Assembly (NCBI RefSeq): GCF_019443105.1
Contig: NZ_JAHZIJ010000002.1
Location: 372,001-436,000 of the forward strand
DNA length: 64,000 nt
Direction: 5' to 3'
Origin: Paenibacillus oenotherae
GTDB taxonomy: Bacteria; Bacillota; Bacilli; Paenibacillales; Paenibacillaceae
Shown here: in pieces, positions 41,633-49,994 of the stretch
How the letters are laid out: every line of letters begins with the position of its first letter
How positions within the stretch are numbered: position 1 is the first letter of the stretch
The notes under the pieces: generated by a model
Seen by the model: the letters and a program-made list of their open reading frames with translations, nothing else
Told to the model about the DNA's origin: nothing
The model's database searches: none
Made by a program: the position numbers and the translations under genes

Positions 41633-42487
41633 CTATTCTTCATATATGTCTACTGTCATTTCGACACGCATACCTTCGTGCAAGTAACCTTTATGGACTT
41701 GTGCTATATCCCTCATGTAACCTAACTCTATTGGAGCACCGTATAGACGCTCAATAACTTCCTTTTTAATAGTTTTAATTATAACTCGTGCCTCACTTTG
41801 CTCTGCAAAGCGGATATTTTTCACCAATAATTCTTTAGGGTATTTTTGGCCAAAATCCATCCAACCTTTATAACCGTATGCCTCAAAATCAAAATATGAT
41901 ACATTACCAATTAATATTTCAGAATCTTCCAAACCAAGTTGCCTTAATGCGCTATACAATCTATTCTTAAACTCATCAAAGTCGGAAATGACTATCAATG
42001 CAGGCTGGTCTTCTAATGGCAAATTTCCAATATCTTCCGGCAAAGAATTGTCTGAAAAGTCTCTAAAATATGAAGCTGGTATCTCAGCAGTTACCCTGTG
42101 TTTTCCCCCACTGTCAGGACAAGGAAACAAGCTATTTTTCATGATGTACACACAAAAGCAAGGCAACACTAAACTTCGTTTATCTTTCAAAAATAGTCGT
42201 TCTCCGCTTATCTCCTTGAGTAATGGTCTGGTATTAGGATTTAAGATGCAGCTAGACTCATATTTTTGAGTCAATTCGGCTATACGTTCAACATCTAAAC
42301 TATCACAAAATGCCAAAGCTCCCTCATAGCCATCTCCTCTACCATCTCCATATTTTTTGGAGTAATCAATCCACGATTGGGGGGTGTTGAATTTGATTGA
42401 TCCGGTATCTAAAAAGGCATCAGCATATTTCGAACTAGTTAATCTAAAGGCTCCAGAAAAATTATTAGGTTTTGCCCATTCTCCCAT
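41633..42487 (-). CDS. Unrecognised protein, DUF2971-like
   Basis: Protein of 284 aa from ATG 42487 (MGEWAKPNNFSG), with AGAGGTG about five bases upstream; a longer frame to 42526 has no site. FRLTSSKYADAFLDTGSIKF followed by NTPQSW and, near the end, RFAEQSEARVIIKT loosely resemble DUF2971 proteins, which occur in defence islands, but the match is remote. It is mostly soluble with no signal. The composition is AT-rich compared with the genes left of 40.7 kb, consistent with transfer. Function unknown. Confidence 0.65.
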   Translation of the reverse strand: MGEWAKPNNFSGAFRLTSSKYADAFLDTGSIKFNTPQSWIDYSKKYGDGRGDGYEGALAFCDSLDVERIAELTQKYESSCILNPNTRPLLKEISGERLFLKDKRSLVLPCFCVYIMKNSLFPCPDSGGKHRVTAEIPASYFRDFSDNSLPEDIGNLPLEDQPALIVISDFDEFKNRLYSALRQLGLEDSEILIGNVSYFDFEAYGYKGWMDFGQKYPKELLVKNIRFAEQSEARVIIKTIKKEVIERLYGAPIELGYMRDIAQVHKGYLHEGMRVEMTVDIYEE

Positions 42488-42499
42488 AAAGCACCTCTC

Positions 42500-42558
42500 T
42501 TCAAAGTGAAAATGTGTACATTTCATTTTATCGATCGTCCAATTCAGATTGGACCGAT
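42500..42558 (-). promoter_or_regulatory. Two palindromes upstream of the DUF2971-like gene
   Basis: GTCCAAT-TCAG-ATTGGAC (42537-42554) is a perfect 7-bp inverted repeat containing TTGGAC on the minus strand, a possible -35 box. A second, near-perfect TGAAAATGTGTACATTTCA lies at 42507-42525, between it and the start codon. Together they look like a regulated promoter. Confidence 0.45.
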
Positions 42559-42754
42559 TTTTATATCTTCATTTTTACCATATTAATAAAAAGAAATAAA
42601 CATCCAAAATAATTTGAAAAAAGCCCTTCCCACTATCGCACACAATAACACAATAAACACCGTTGATTTTCCAACCAAAAAGCGGGTAAAGTAGACCCTT
42701 GTTCCCGATACTATGTGAAAGCAACAACGAGGCTTTTATCCCGTTAAAATTTTC

Positions 42755-43095
42755 ATGAAGGTGCAAGAAGAATCGATCAAGCGCCGCGTCGTGCATACCA
42801 ACCCAAGAGACAAACCGCAGCTTCACCCAGATGATTATTAGTAGCAACTGAGGCGATGTGGCCGGAGGAAATCTACCGCCTGCGCGAGCAACAGCAGAAG
42901 GTACAAGTAAAAAACGTGGGTCGGGACTAGCTTCGCCAAAGAATCGTCTAGATGAGCGCATTTTCACAAGAGCCACCCACCACAAATACCCAATACAATG
43001 AGCAACTAGTCAGGCGGCTAATTGAGAAGGTCACGGTCAGGGGGGACAAGTTCGCTGTAGAATTCAAGTCCGGCGCGACGGTGGATATGGAATAA
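42755..43095 (+). pseudogene. Remnant of a serine-recombinase (resolvase-family) gene
   Basis: The last 35 codons (from about 42990) read YNEQLVRRLIEKVTV...FAVEFKSGATVDME before a TAA. This is the conserved C-terminal tail of large serine recombinases found in Bacillota prophages and integrative elements. Upstream in other frames are further coding scraps: a 28-codon MKVQEESIKRRVVHTNPRDK frame at 42755-42841, and EEIYRLREQQQKVQV at about 42867. There is no catalytic domain. It indicates that an integrated element was once here and has decayed. Confidence 0.7.
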
Positions 43096-43105
43096 TAACG
43101 ATAAA

Positions 43106-43153
43106 GTAAGCAAGGCACTCTACGAAGTTTGAGCGTAGAGCGCCTTGCTTTAT
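43106..43153 (+). terminator. Terminator hairpin after the recombinase remnant
   Basis: AAGCAAGGCACTCTACG pairs with CGTAGAGCGCCTTGCTT (one mismatch) around AAGTTTGAG, followed by TATTGG. It is properly placed 12 bases after the remnant's stop, so it belonged to the original gene. Confidence 0.8.
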
Positions 43154-43194
43154 TGGACTGAGAAACGTTCAAATCTCTATATTTAGATTTATTG

Positions 43195-43560
43195 TTACGA
43201 GCAACCTCCTTTGTTTTGGTTAATCTCTTTTCTAATTTCGTAATCACCTTCTTCATCCATATATATGCCAATCTTCTCCTTTTGCATATCTTCTTCAAAT
43301 TTTTCAGTTAACTTCTCTGAAATTCTATTTTTTTTATAATGATCGAGTATATCCTGCTTTACATTAAAAGTCCTAGCTCCCGAAGAATTGCTAATTTTAA
43401 TGTTTACCTGTACGGGTTTGACTAAAACCCAATAACCATTTCGGGATTCTTTAATATAATAGCCCTGTTTTAGATACTTCTCAATAGAACTCCTTTTTCC
43501 TTGTTTTTCAATAGTATCTGATGGCTCGTACTTCACATAAATAACGCTACATTTTTCCAT
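43195..43560 (-). CDS. Unrecognised protein (121 aa)
   Basis: Acidic-basic soluble protein starting MEKCSVIYVKYEPSD, with a repeated look of charged helices (KLTEKFEEDMQKEKIGIYMD) and a Gly-Cys-Ser end. The start at 43560 is chosen because GGAG lies nine bases upstream; the ATG six bases earlier is too close to that site. No family recognised. It is AT-rich like its neighbours. It sits about 100 bases downstream of the 411-aa gene on the same strand and may share a transcript. Confidence 0.6.
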   Translation of the reverse strand: MEKCSVIYVKYEPSDTIEKQGKRSSIEKYLKQGYYIKESRNGYWVLVKPVQVNIKISNSSGARTFNVKQDILDHYKKNRISEKLTEKFEEDMQKEKIGIYMDEEGDYEIRKEINQNKGGCS

Positions 43561-43664
43561 GGCCATACACTCCAGTCTCTTATTTTTCTCATTAGCACTA
43601 AGCTACAGTGTTGAAGCTTGATTCTAATTTAAATAAGTTAAGTGTTATTGCCAAAGGAAATATC

Positions 43665-44900
43665 TCATTCAGGGGTTGTCCAGTGGTGAATTGCTCTGAG
43701 TTCATTAATTCTTCTCAGTTCCCGAATCGTTTTTTCATTCGCACGCTCATTGTTGCTATTTAACTTTCTAAGCACATCCCATTTGTCATTGGAAATAGCG
43801 CTTTCTGTGAATTTTATCATATTTTTATAATCATCATCATCTACTAAAGGCATAAGGTAATATGCAGCTAACAATCTTATAATATCCTTGAACATAAAAA
43901 ATTCTCGTGGATCATCGAGGTTGAGTATCTCCTTTGCTTTTTTTACAAGAGTTTTAAATTTCTCATTATCTGATATAGCAGCACTGATTTTGTTAAGTTC
44001 TTGTCCCGCATCAGTTTCTGGATTAATATCTAAATCGTACATTTGTGCTGCTGCCCAAAGTGCGGGATAACTAAGTTGTTCATCATCACTTAGATATTCA
44101 TACTTTTCACCATGCATCTTCAAGCCTAAGAGTTGAATAATGAATTGTGCTAGCCCATCAGCTTGAAGCATGTTCTTCTTATACTCACCATCAGCACTTT
44201 CATCGAAAGCACGCCCATAAACTAATTTTGACGAAGAAATTCGCGCCTCCTGTTTCATAACAATTCGATTTAGTTCAATCAAAGTGTCAAGTGTTTTCTC
44301 CATCAACTTATACCGCAATACTTCATCTGAATGAAACAGATTTTGCATTAATATTAAGATCTGCCTATTAATGCTCTCCGATAGCAGACACTCCAATTTA
44401 GCATTCATAAACGCTGGATTTGATTCGATTATCTTTAAATCCTTTTCTGACATATAAGTTTCAAGATTAACTACTAGATCACTGTACAATTCCTCTCTCG
44501 TACTGAGCTTTCTGTCGTTTTTATTGTCAAGCAAATATCTAGAATCTATTAATGGAAGAATAAACCCTTGGTATTCTGGCTGGATTAAATACATGGGTTC
44601 ATTGTTATCTCTAGAAACCTGAAAATCTGTAAATTTTAATATCCCATCACTTAAATCACATATTTTATTGATTAGCCTCCTAATTGTTTTCCCACTAAAT
44701 GTAACGCCCCTTCTAGAATACTTTGTAAGGTAAGCCGCAATTTCGTCAGCATTAATTGCCTCTTTCCCAATTTTATCCTTGATAACATCCGGGTCTATTT
44801 CATATGAACTCGAATTTAGATTGTTATGATAACCAGACTGCCTTCCTATATTCAACACCTCCAAAAATCCATCACAAAAATATCGCCTAATAGGATACAC
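43665..44900 (-). CDS. Unrecognised protein (411 aa)
   Basis: Large soluble, helix-rich protein. An N-terminal region with INADEIAAYLTKYSRRGVTF and TIRRLINKICDLSDGILKFT could be a winged-helix-like fold. The rest is helical, with EFFMFKDIIRLLAAYYLMPL near the end and ERANEKTIRELRRINELRAI at the tail. The longest start is GTG 44900 without a good ribosome site; a TTG at 44855 just after GGAGGTG is an alternative. No catalytic motif is obvious. AT-rich codon use and the setting suggest an accessory, possibly defence-related gene. Confidence 0.65.
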   Translation of the reverse strand: MYPIRRYFCDGFLEVLNIGRQSGYHNNLNSSSYEIDPDVIKDKIGKEAINADEIAAYLTKYSRRGVTFSGKTIRRLINKICDLSDGILKFTDFQVSRDNNEPMYLIQPEYQGFILPLIDSRYLLDNKNDRKLSTREELYSDLVVNLETYMSEKDLKIIESNPAFMNAKLECLLSESINRQILILMQNLFHSDEVLRYKLMEKTLDTLIELNRIVMKQEARISSSKLVYGRAFDESADGEYKKNMLQADGLAQFIIQLLGLKMHGEKYEYLSDDEQLSYPALWAAAQMYDLDINPETDAGQELNKISAAISDNEKFKTLVKKAKEILNLDDPREFFMFKDIIRLLAAYYLMPLVDDDDYKNMIKFTESAISNDKWDVLRKLNSNNERANEKTIRELRRINELRAIHHWTTPE

Positions 44901-45299
44901 GTCTAATCTGCTCTCTTATGAGCGTCTTACATCCAACCTGCTCTATCAGCAAGCAAGTAATGACATCTAATTCACTCTGTATGCCGATCAATCCACCTAT
45001 TGGCCAGTCACCGCATTCCAACCCGCAAACCTGAAAATCCCTGACCAAGGGTTTAAGACTGCCCCACGCAATCAACAAGTGTGGAGTAATCAGTGAGAAC
45101 AGCCCCTATACGGTGTGCCACCACCTATAACGTAGTTGAGTCAGTGATGACAAGCAGGTCGAAGCAGAACTGCAGGATAATATCGCGGATAATAGGCGAA
45201 GTCAAAGAATTTCTTATTACATGATGGACAAGAAATTGGATCAATATGTGCTTCAAATTTATTTTTATGCGACAGCAAATGTGAATCGCCATAACATTA
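44901..45299. other. Spacer with no supported gene
   Basis: About 400 bases. Minus-strand frames of 60-63 codons exist (44887-45078; 45125-45307), but they lack ribosome sites and show no recognisable domain. The second overlaps the broken gene next door. It is probably decayed DNA. Confidence 0.5.
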
Positions 45300-45673
45300 T
45301 TAATCACAAAAGCTCAATTTGTATTTCATCAGTGTATCTTCAACTTCGCGCCAGACTGTTACCGTTTCACCGTCATCCTCAAATACTTTACCGTGGCTCT
45401 TAGTTCCATCCAACTTCATCTGTGAGTAATTATTCTTAAAGTAGGCACGTACATTACTGGGTTGTTTTCATCGCTACACAAGCGCTCCATCATTTCTATG
45501 GTAGTACGACCTGTGGTAGCAACTGCCTTGAAAATTGCACAGATGATCTTGTGATTATACTGATTCGGCTTAACAGCCCCTACTGGAATTCATTGATTTG
45601 CTTTTCCGTAAATGTCCTTGTTTACATTCTCGTTCTGTCTTATTACAGTTTTGGGGTTATAGGTTCTTTTCAT
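45300..45673 (-). pseudogene. Broken gene: in-frame TGA plus frameshift
   Basis: From ATG 45673 the frame reads MKRTYNPKTVIRQNENVNKD, reaches TGA after 27 codons, then continues in the same frame as PVGAVKPNQYNHKIICAIFK and MMERLCSDENNPVMYV. At about 45447 one base is missing and the rest continues in another frame as AYFKNNYSQMKLDGTKSHGK to MKYKLSFCD and TAA. The total would be about 124 aa. Family unknown. It starts 43 bases after the PD-(D/E)XK gene on the same strand, so it was probably the third gene of that operon. Confidence 0.7.
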
Positions 45674-45715
45674 TTGCCTGAATGCTGCTGAGAAGAAACC
45701 AGCATAACCATTCCT

Positions 45716-46690
45716 TTAACTATTTTGACGCAACTTTGTGAGGTCTCTCGCTTCGGATATCGTTGAGCAAGTGAACAATGTATCCAGCATACACCACACT
45801 CTGCCATTGGGATATATGTTTCCGGTCTTAACCTCATCACTTGGAGTAAATGGAGCTCCTAAGTGATACACGAAACTTGGTTTCCACTCCTCGTCTCTAG
45901 CCTCCGAAAAAACTTTAGACATGTTAGTGACAACCTCATACCCTTCTATATGATGAATCGATTGCAGTTTTCCATTATAACGAAATGCAATGTAGTTAGG
46001 TGGCTCTTTTACCCATCCATTACCACCGATAGGGTGAAAGTATCTCCTCTTCTTGCTAATAATATCTCTCCATGAAATTGACCAACCATCAGGAGATCCA
46101 CCTCCAACAGATACTACATACACCATATTCGAGTCTTGCTTCTGCATTGTCATCAAACTCCCCAAATAAACATTCAATTCTTGCAATAACCGCTTCTCAG
46201 CATGTGTTCCGAGTGGATGTGCTAGCCTGGAGAATTGGTAAAAGTCCCTCCATGATAATACCTCAACCGGATAACCATTTACTTGATCTGGGACACGGTG
46301 ATTAGCGTAATCTCTGCTACATTCGCTCAATACAATCAGACGCTTATCATGGCAAGAATTTTGTATGAAGGATGTTCTGGTTGAATACTTTTGAAGCTGT
46401 GTGATGTTTGGAAGGTTCCATCCTCTCTTCGCCTCAATAATTAAGTGAAATTCTTGGGTCAACTCAATTTCGATATCAGTGAATCCTTTGCCCTTTTCAT
46501 ATTCCTGCATTCGGATTTCGACTTCATTAACATCACCGTTCCATTTAAGAACACTTTGGAGAAAAACCTTCAGAAATGAAGGGCACTGCGTCAACCCCCA
46601 TGCCACACTGTAGCTTATATCATTCTCGTGCTCACCTAAGAGCTGAAATACGCTTCGCATTTCTCGACTATGTAGAAATAACTTTGTCAT
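45716..46690 (-). CDS. PD-(D/E)XK-type nuclease domain protein
   Basis: Protein of 324 aa with a nuclease core near the N-terminus: FTDIEIEL provides D72, LIIEAKRG provides E86 and K88, and QLQKY (Q98 to Y102) matches the QxxxY motif of RecB-like nucleases. The C-terminal 170 residues (WSISWRDIISKKRRYFHPIG and after) are unrecognised and may bind substrate. It starts 18 bases after the stop of the 138-aa gene, and a broken third gene follows. A defence or repair role is inferred from the fold and the surroundings. Confidence 0.7.
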   Translation of the reverse strand: MTKLFLHSREMRSVFQLLGEHENDISYSVAWGLTQCPSFLKVFLQSVLKWNGDVNEVEIRMQEYEKGKGFTDIEIELTQEFHLIIEAKRGWNLPNITQLQKYSTRTSFIQNSCHDKRLIVLSECSRDYANHRVPDQVNGYPVEVLSWRDFYQFSRLAHPLGTHAEKRLLQELNVYLGSLMTMQKQDSNMVYVVSVGGGSPDGWSISWRDIISKKRRYFHPIGGNGWVKEPPNYIAFRYNGKLQSIHHIEGYEVVTNMSKVFSEARDEEWKPSFVYHLGAPFTPSDEVKTGNIYPNGRVWCMLDTLFTCSTISEARDLTKLRQNS

Positions 46691-46708
46691 ACCATTTACC
46701 TCAAGTCG

Positions 46709-47125
46709 CTATGATATCATTCGTTCAGGTACTGCTTGAAACTTATCCAAACAACCCCTAACTTGAATGTTATTCCCCCAAATATAGAACTTCCAATGCT
46801 CACCTTCTCTAGGATTCTCAATCTGAATCTCTAGAGTCATCATTTTTCGCTGTTCTTTGAAGTCTACAATATAGATGTTTCCTTCTTCCAAACGAACCGC
46901 TAAAACCGCTATGTCCGCTTCATCCAAAAGTTCAACCTGTTTTATCGTAAGGTCGAACCAACCTTTACCGATTGTATGAATCTTGGAGTGTGGTGTGCAA
47001 ACTACGATTTGTTCTTCATCCACAATTCCCTGATACATAATTTTCTTCCCCTCAATCGTAGAGAAGGAACAGCCGTACTTTCCCCCCAACTTGCTAACGA
47101 CAATTTTCTTATCTGGAACAGGCAT
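46709..47125 (-). CDS. Unrecognised 138-aa protein, partner of the PD-(D/E)XK protein
   Basis: Beta-rich soluble protein: MPVPDKKIVVSKLGGKYGCS, IMYQGIVDEEQIVVCTPHS and EEGNIYIVDFKEQRKMMTLE. No family recognised. It lies 18 bases upstream of the nuclease gene in the same orientation, so the two are probably co-transcribed and may form a regulator-effector or binding-effector pair. The ATG at 47125 has weak purines upstream. AT-rich. Confidence 0.65.
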   Translation of the reverse strand: MPVPDKKIVVSKLGGKYGCSFSTIEGKKIMYQGIVDEEQIVVCTPHSKIHTIGKGWFDLTIKQVELLDEADIAVLAVRLEEGNIYIVDFKEQRKMMTLEIQIENPREGEHWKFYIWGNNIQVRGCLDKFQAVPERMIS

Positions 47126-47240
47126 TGTGATACCCCTTTATCCCGTATTTTCCATATCATTGCACATGGTTCTGTAGTCTTCAGATGATTTGGCATGGCT
47201 AACAACATATTGTTAGTCTGCCGCGGCTAACACGGCTACA

Positions 47241-47426
47241 CTACTTATTTCTGTCCCCTGGCACAAAATCATTTCGACACCATCTGACAAAATTGGTTGA
47301 ATGGGTTAGGTATGTCTTGGCAGTGGTATCTTTAAGAATACCGGCTTTCAGCTTCTCAGTTACCTCTTGCTCGTACTGCTCGTATAATAGTTCCAATTGC
47401 TTCATAAAGTCCGCTGATGCTTTCAT
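47241..47426 (-). CDS. Small integrase-like N-terminal domain protein (61 aa)
   Basis: Short helical protein with YEQYEQEVTEKLKAGILKDT and TAKTYLTHSTNFVRWCRNDF. It looks like the N-terminal SAM-like core-binding domain of tyrosine recombinases without a catalytic domain. I recall similar stand-alone short proteins in Paenibacillus accessory DNA, but this is memory, not proof. No clear ribosome site (GGGGC about 12 bases upstream). It may be a small regulator or a recombinase remnant. Confidence 0.5.
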   Translation of the reverse strand: MKASADFMKQLELLYEQYEQEVTEKLKAGILKDTTAKTYLTHSTNFVRWCRNDFVPGDRNK

Positions 47427-47586
47427 CAGGTTAGCCCCGTCTTAAGCTCATTATACTGGACTGGTAGCATTTGTATAGAGAGTGCAGTGTTGTGTTGTGG
47501 TTGGAGTTCGTGAGTAGATAAGTTTAATTTAGAGAAATACCCTCTACGGATCAATCACTAAAGGAAATAACCATTACATAAGAAAT

Positions 47587-47609
47587 AGCTGCCGATTTTC
47601 ACGGCAGCT
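47587..47609 (-). terminator. Terminator hairpin after the TIGR02391-like gene
   Basis: Perfect stem AGCTGCCG / CGGCAGCT with a seven-base loop, then ATTTCTT on the minus strand. It lies about 30 bases past the stop codon of the 535-aa gene. The T run is interrupted, so efficiency may be moderate. Confidence 0.65.
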
Positions 47610-47637
47610 TCGGAGTATAACTCACCTTACAACAGTA

Positions 47638-49245
47638 TTAAGATTCCTTATCCATCTGGTCGATCTTGTCAGCCAACTCTGCAATACCTTTCCTTCCTAC
47701 GTGATTCAACTCATAGCTCAGACTATTTAAGTCAGGTCGATTTAAAACAAACTCTCTATCGACTACTTTATTGAGGAGTGCGACTAGAAACTCTAGGTCA
47801 GTATAATTAACGATTGACTTGAAGAATTCAGGTCTCCACCAAATTTTCTCCAATAACCTATGAAATACTTCAGGACTAGAAAGCAAATGCTCCTGGAATA
47901 GCTTAAGACTCCTTGTTATTGGCATAAAGCCACCTTTAATCAAATCTACAGCAGAGTTCGACGGATATGAGCCACCAGCTGCTTTATAAATGTAGGTGAT
48001 TAATTCTATATGGTCATCATCGGTTACGTGATCGAGAAGCGTTTCATCCCACTCCAGTAACAAATCGATACCCGCATTTTGGTCATTGAAGTATCCGCTT
48101 CTAATTAACATAAGGATCTTCTCGAAACAGAGCCTATGCAACCCACCGTCAACGTAATCCCTTGAAGGAGCAAAGTACTTCCTAATTTGGGCGCTGTTCG
48201 AATAGGATGCTTTACCGTCAAGCTTAAATGAAAGCTGAGAAATTTCAACCATAAGCTTCTCAGCTTCAACATTCACCGCTTGGTCTAATCTCCTGAACAG
48301 AGTCGATGCAAAGTAAAGCAGCTCTGATGCTTCTTGTTCTGACGGATTTGCCCTTTGATCATGCGCTAAGACGTTCCGAACCCCCATAATTGCTCCCGAA
48401 AATAGTAACATCGCACCTAATTGCGCGTCTGGAGCATCGCTTAACTTTAGAACAGGGTTATTTTTAGAAAATGCACCGTCCATTAAAGGCTTGCCAGTTA
48501 GAGCAAGGCGGCTCTTCCTTTGAACATCATTATCCAACGCTACATACGTATCGAGAACAGCCGAACGGAAATGTCCATCTTGGAAAAGCTTTTGGGCAAC
48601 CTCCAGTACTCTTGGATGCAATCCCTCCAACTTACTCGGTCGAGCGGCGACTGGAGTCGGCTCTTCAATCACAGGAGCCTTAGGCGCTGGCGATGGAGCA
48701 TCGGGCGCTGCATGAGCTGTTTGACCCCTCAATAGAGAACTACCTTTTTCCGTAACCGTAAGCTGTGTTGGGAATTTTACTTCGCCTGAAACTAATCCTT
48801 CTTCGACCAGCGTCCTCATCATCATAAGGCTCGGCTGCTCTTCATTTACTTCGGGGAAAAATACAGCGTAATCCTTATGATCAATGGATACCGCATCGCC
48901 CCAATACTTCGACATTCCTTGGAGGTTCTTCAATGCTTTCAATTTGCGTTCCGGTACGGATGGAAATTGACCGATAATCTGTTGAATAGAATAACCCTCT
49001 GAACCATTTGGCTCACCTATAAACAGAGTAGCTACCGGATCATGATTAATCGTGCGATATCTGGTGAATGACGATACCTTCATCAGTTGCGGCTGAAGCT
49101 TACACTCTGCTGGTAAATCATCCAAACACTCGCGGGAGATCTGGAAGTCACCACAATTCGGGCAGTTTATCAGGTAAACCTCAGACCTGTCTCGCATTTG
49201 CACCGCTTCATTGCCGCAAAGCGGACAAATAATCTTCGCTGTCAT
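47638..49245 (-). CDS. Zinc-ribbon protein with TIGR02391 (Ymh/HEPN-like) domain
   Basis: Protein of 535 aa. The N-terminal zinc ribbon has C7, C10, C28 and C31 (CPLCG and CPNCG). A linker rich in Pro/Ala (PDAPSPAPKAPVIEEP, about 180-200) leads to a TIGR02391-type domain: LHPRVLEVAQKLFQDGHFRS and GVRNVLAHDQRANPSEQEA. RNVLAH fits the R-x4-H pattern of HEPN RNases. The C-terminal 180 residues are helical and unrecognised. TIGR02391 proteins recur in defence islands. An abortive-infection RNase is a reasonable hypothesis, not shown. Own terminator downstream. Confidence 0.75.
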   Translation of the reverse strand: MTAKIICPLCGNEAVQMRDRSEVYLINCPNCGDFQISRECLDDLPAECKLQPQLMKVSSFTRYRTINHDPVATLFIGEPNGSEGYSIQQIIGQFPSVPERKLKALKNLQGMSKYWGDAVSIDHKDYAVFFPEVNEEQPSLMMMRTLVEEGLVSGEVKFPTQLTVTEKGSSLLRGQTAHAAPDAPSPAPKAPVIEEPTPVAARPSKLEGLHPRVLEVAQKLFQDGHFRSAVLDTYVALDNDVQRKSRLALTGKPLMDGAFSKNNPVLKLSDAPDAQLGAMLLFSGAIMGVRNVLAHDQRANPSEQEASELLYFASTLFRRLDQAVNVEAEKLMVEISQLSFKLDGKASYSNSAQIRKYFAPSRDYVDGGLHRLCFEKILMLIRSGYFNDQNAGIDLLLEWDETLLDHVTDDDHIELITYIYKAAGGSYPSNSAVDLIKGGFMPITRSLKLFQEHLLSSPEVFHRLLEKIWWRPEFFKSIVNYTDLEFLVALLNKVVDREFVLNRPDLNSLSYELNHVGRKGIAELADKIDQMDKES

Positions 49246-49523
49246 GACATCGCTCCATACATTAAATTCACTTGCAATTGCATATGTAAATATTCACCAA
49301 CAAGGGACTAAAATCCTGCTCCAAAAGTATGAATCGACAAAAAACGCATTAAGAACAATTAAATCGGCTATCTTTGTATGATGGGCACTTCATTTCTCAT
49401 TCAGTAGGATCGGGCTGCCGTTTTTCACTGCAGCTCGATCAGGCTCCAAACTTTCTCTAGAAGCAGAACAGAAACCGCCAAATATAGGTTGGCAGCTTCT
49501 GAGCTAACATCTATATTGGTGCC

Positions 49524-49667
49524 CTAGACATCAGGGACATTCCGATCCACACCAGGATAGTCATAGCCTTCTTGGTGAATCAAGGTTTTGAGAATTTTTG
49601 ATGGATCGATCGGTTTTTGTGGTCCATCACCGCTTCCGCCTCTGATCCGATTCTTGAATATGCTCAT
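49524..49667 (-). CDS. Small protein (47 aa), unknown function
   Basis: Reads MSIFKNRIRGGSGDGPQKPI and continues to YPGVDRNVPDV with TAG. GGTGAC lies about ten bases before the ATG. It is too short to assign but has a credible start and natural composition (Gly/Pro-rich centre). It stands alone between the TIGR02391-like gene and the 377-aa gene. Confidence 0.45.
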   Translation of the reverse strand: MSIFKNRIRGGSGDGPQKPIDPSKILKTLIHQEGYDYPGVDRNVPDV

Positions 49668-49994
49668 TAATAATGTCACCGTCCCTATGTTTCATCATGT
49701 CAGACCATAATAAACATTTCGACAAAGAAATAGAAATCACTTCCTATAACTCTGGTTATTGGAGCTAATGTGAGCAAGCACATAGCCCTCGATGGGCTAA
49801 TTGTATGCAAGAAAATCACACCTTACTAAGTGTGATTTACTTAGACAAACAATTTCGCAAAATTCCATTAGTTATTTATTTCCAATTCCATAACGATAAT
49901 CAATGTATCGGAAAAAGCTGATAAAAATACTATTTTTTGAACATGTCAATATTGAACCTGATCTTTGTCCATGTGACTGTTGAAGATTGCCCTC
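49668..49994. other. AT-rich spacer with one weak hairpin
   Basis: No gene supported. AATCACA at about 49815 pairs with TGTGATT at 49831-49837 around a short loop. On the minus strand it is followed by TTTTC and could weakly terminate the upstream (377-aa) gene. Confidence 0.5.

Noticed and set aside
42575-42985. 136-codon minus-strand frame
   Set aside because: It is antisense to the recombinase remnant and has no start signal or domain.
44887-45078. 63-codon minus-strand frame (VRDFQVCGLECGDWP region)
   Set aside because: Looks superficially protein-like, but there is no ribosome site or family match and it overlaps the start of the 411-aa gene; left as undetermined spacer.
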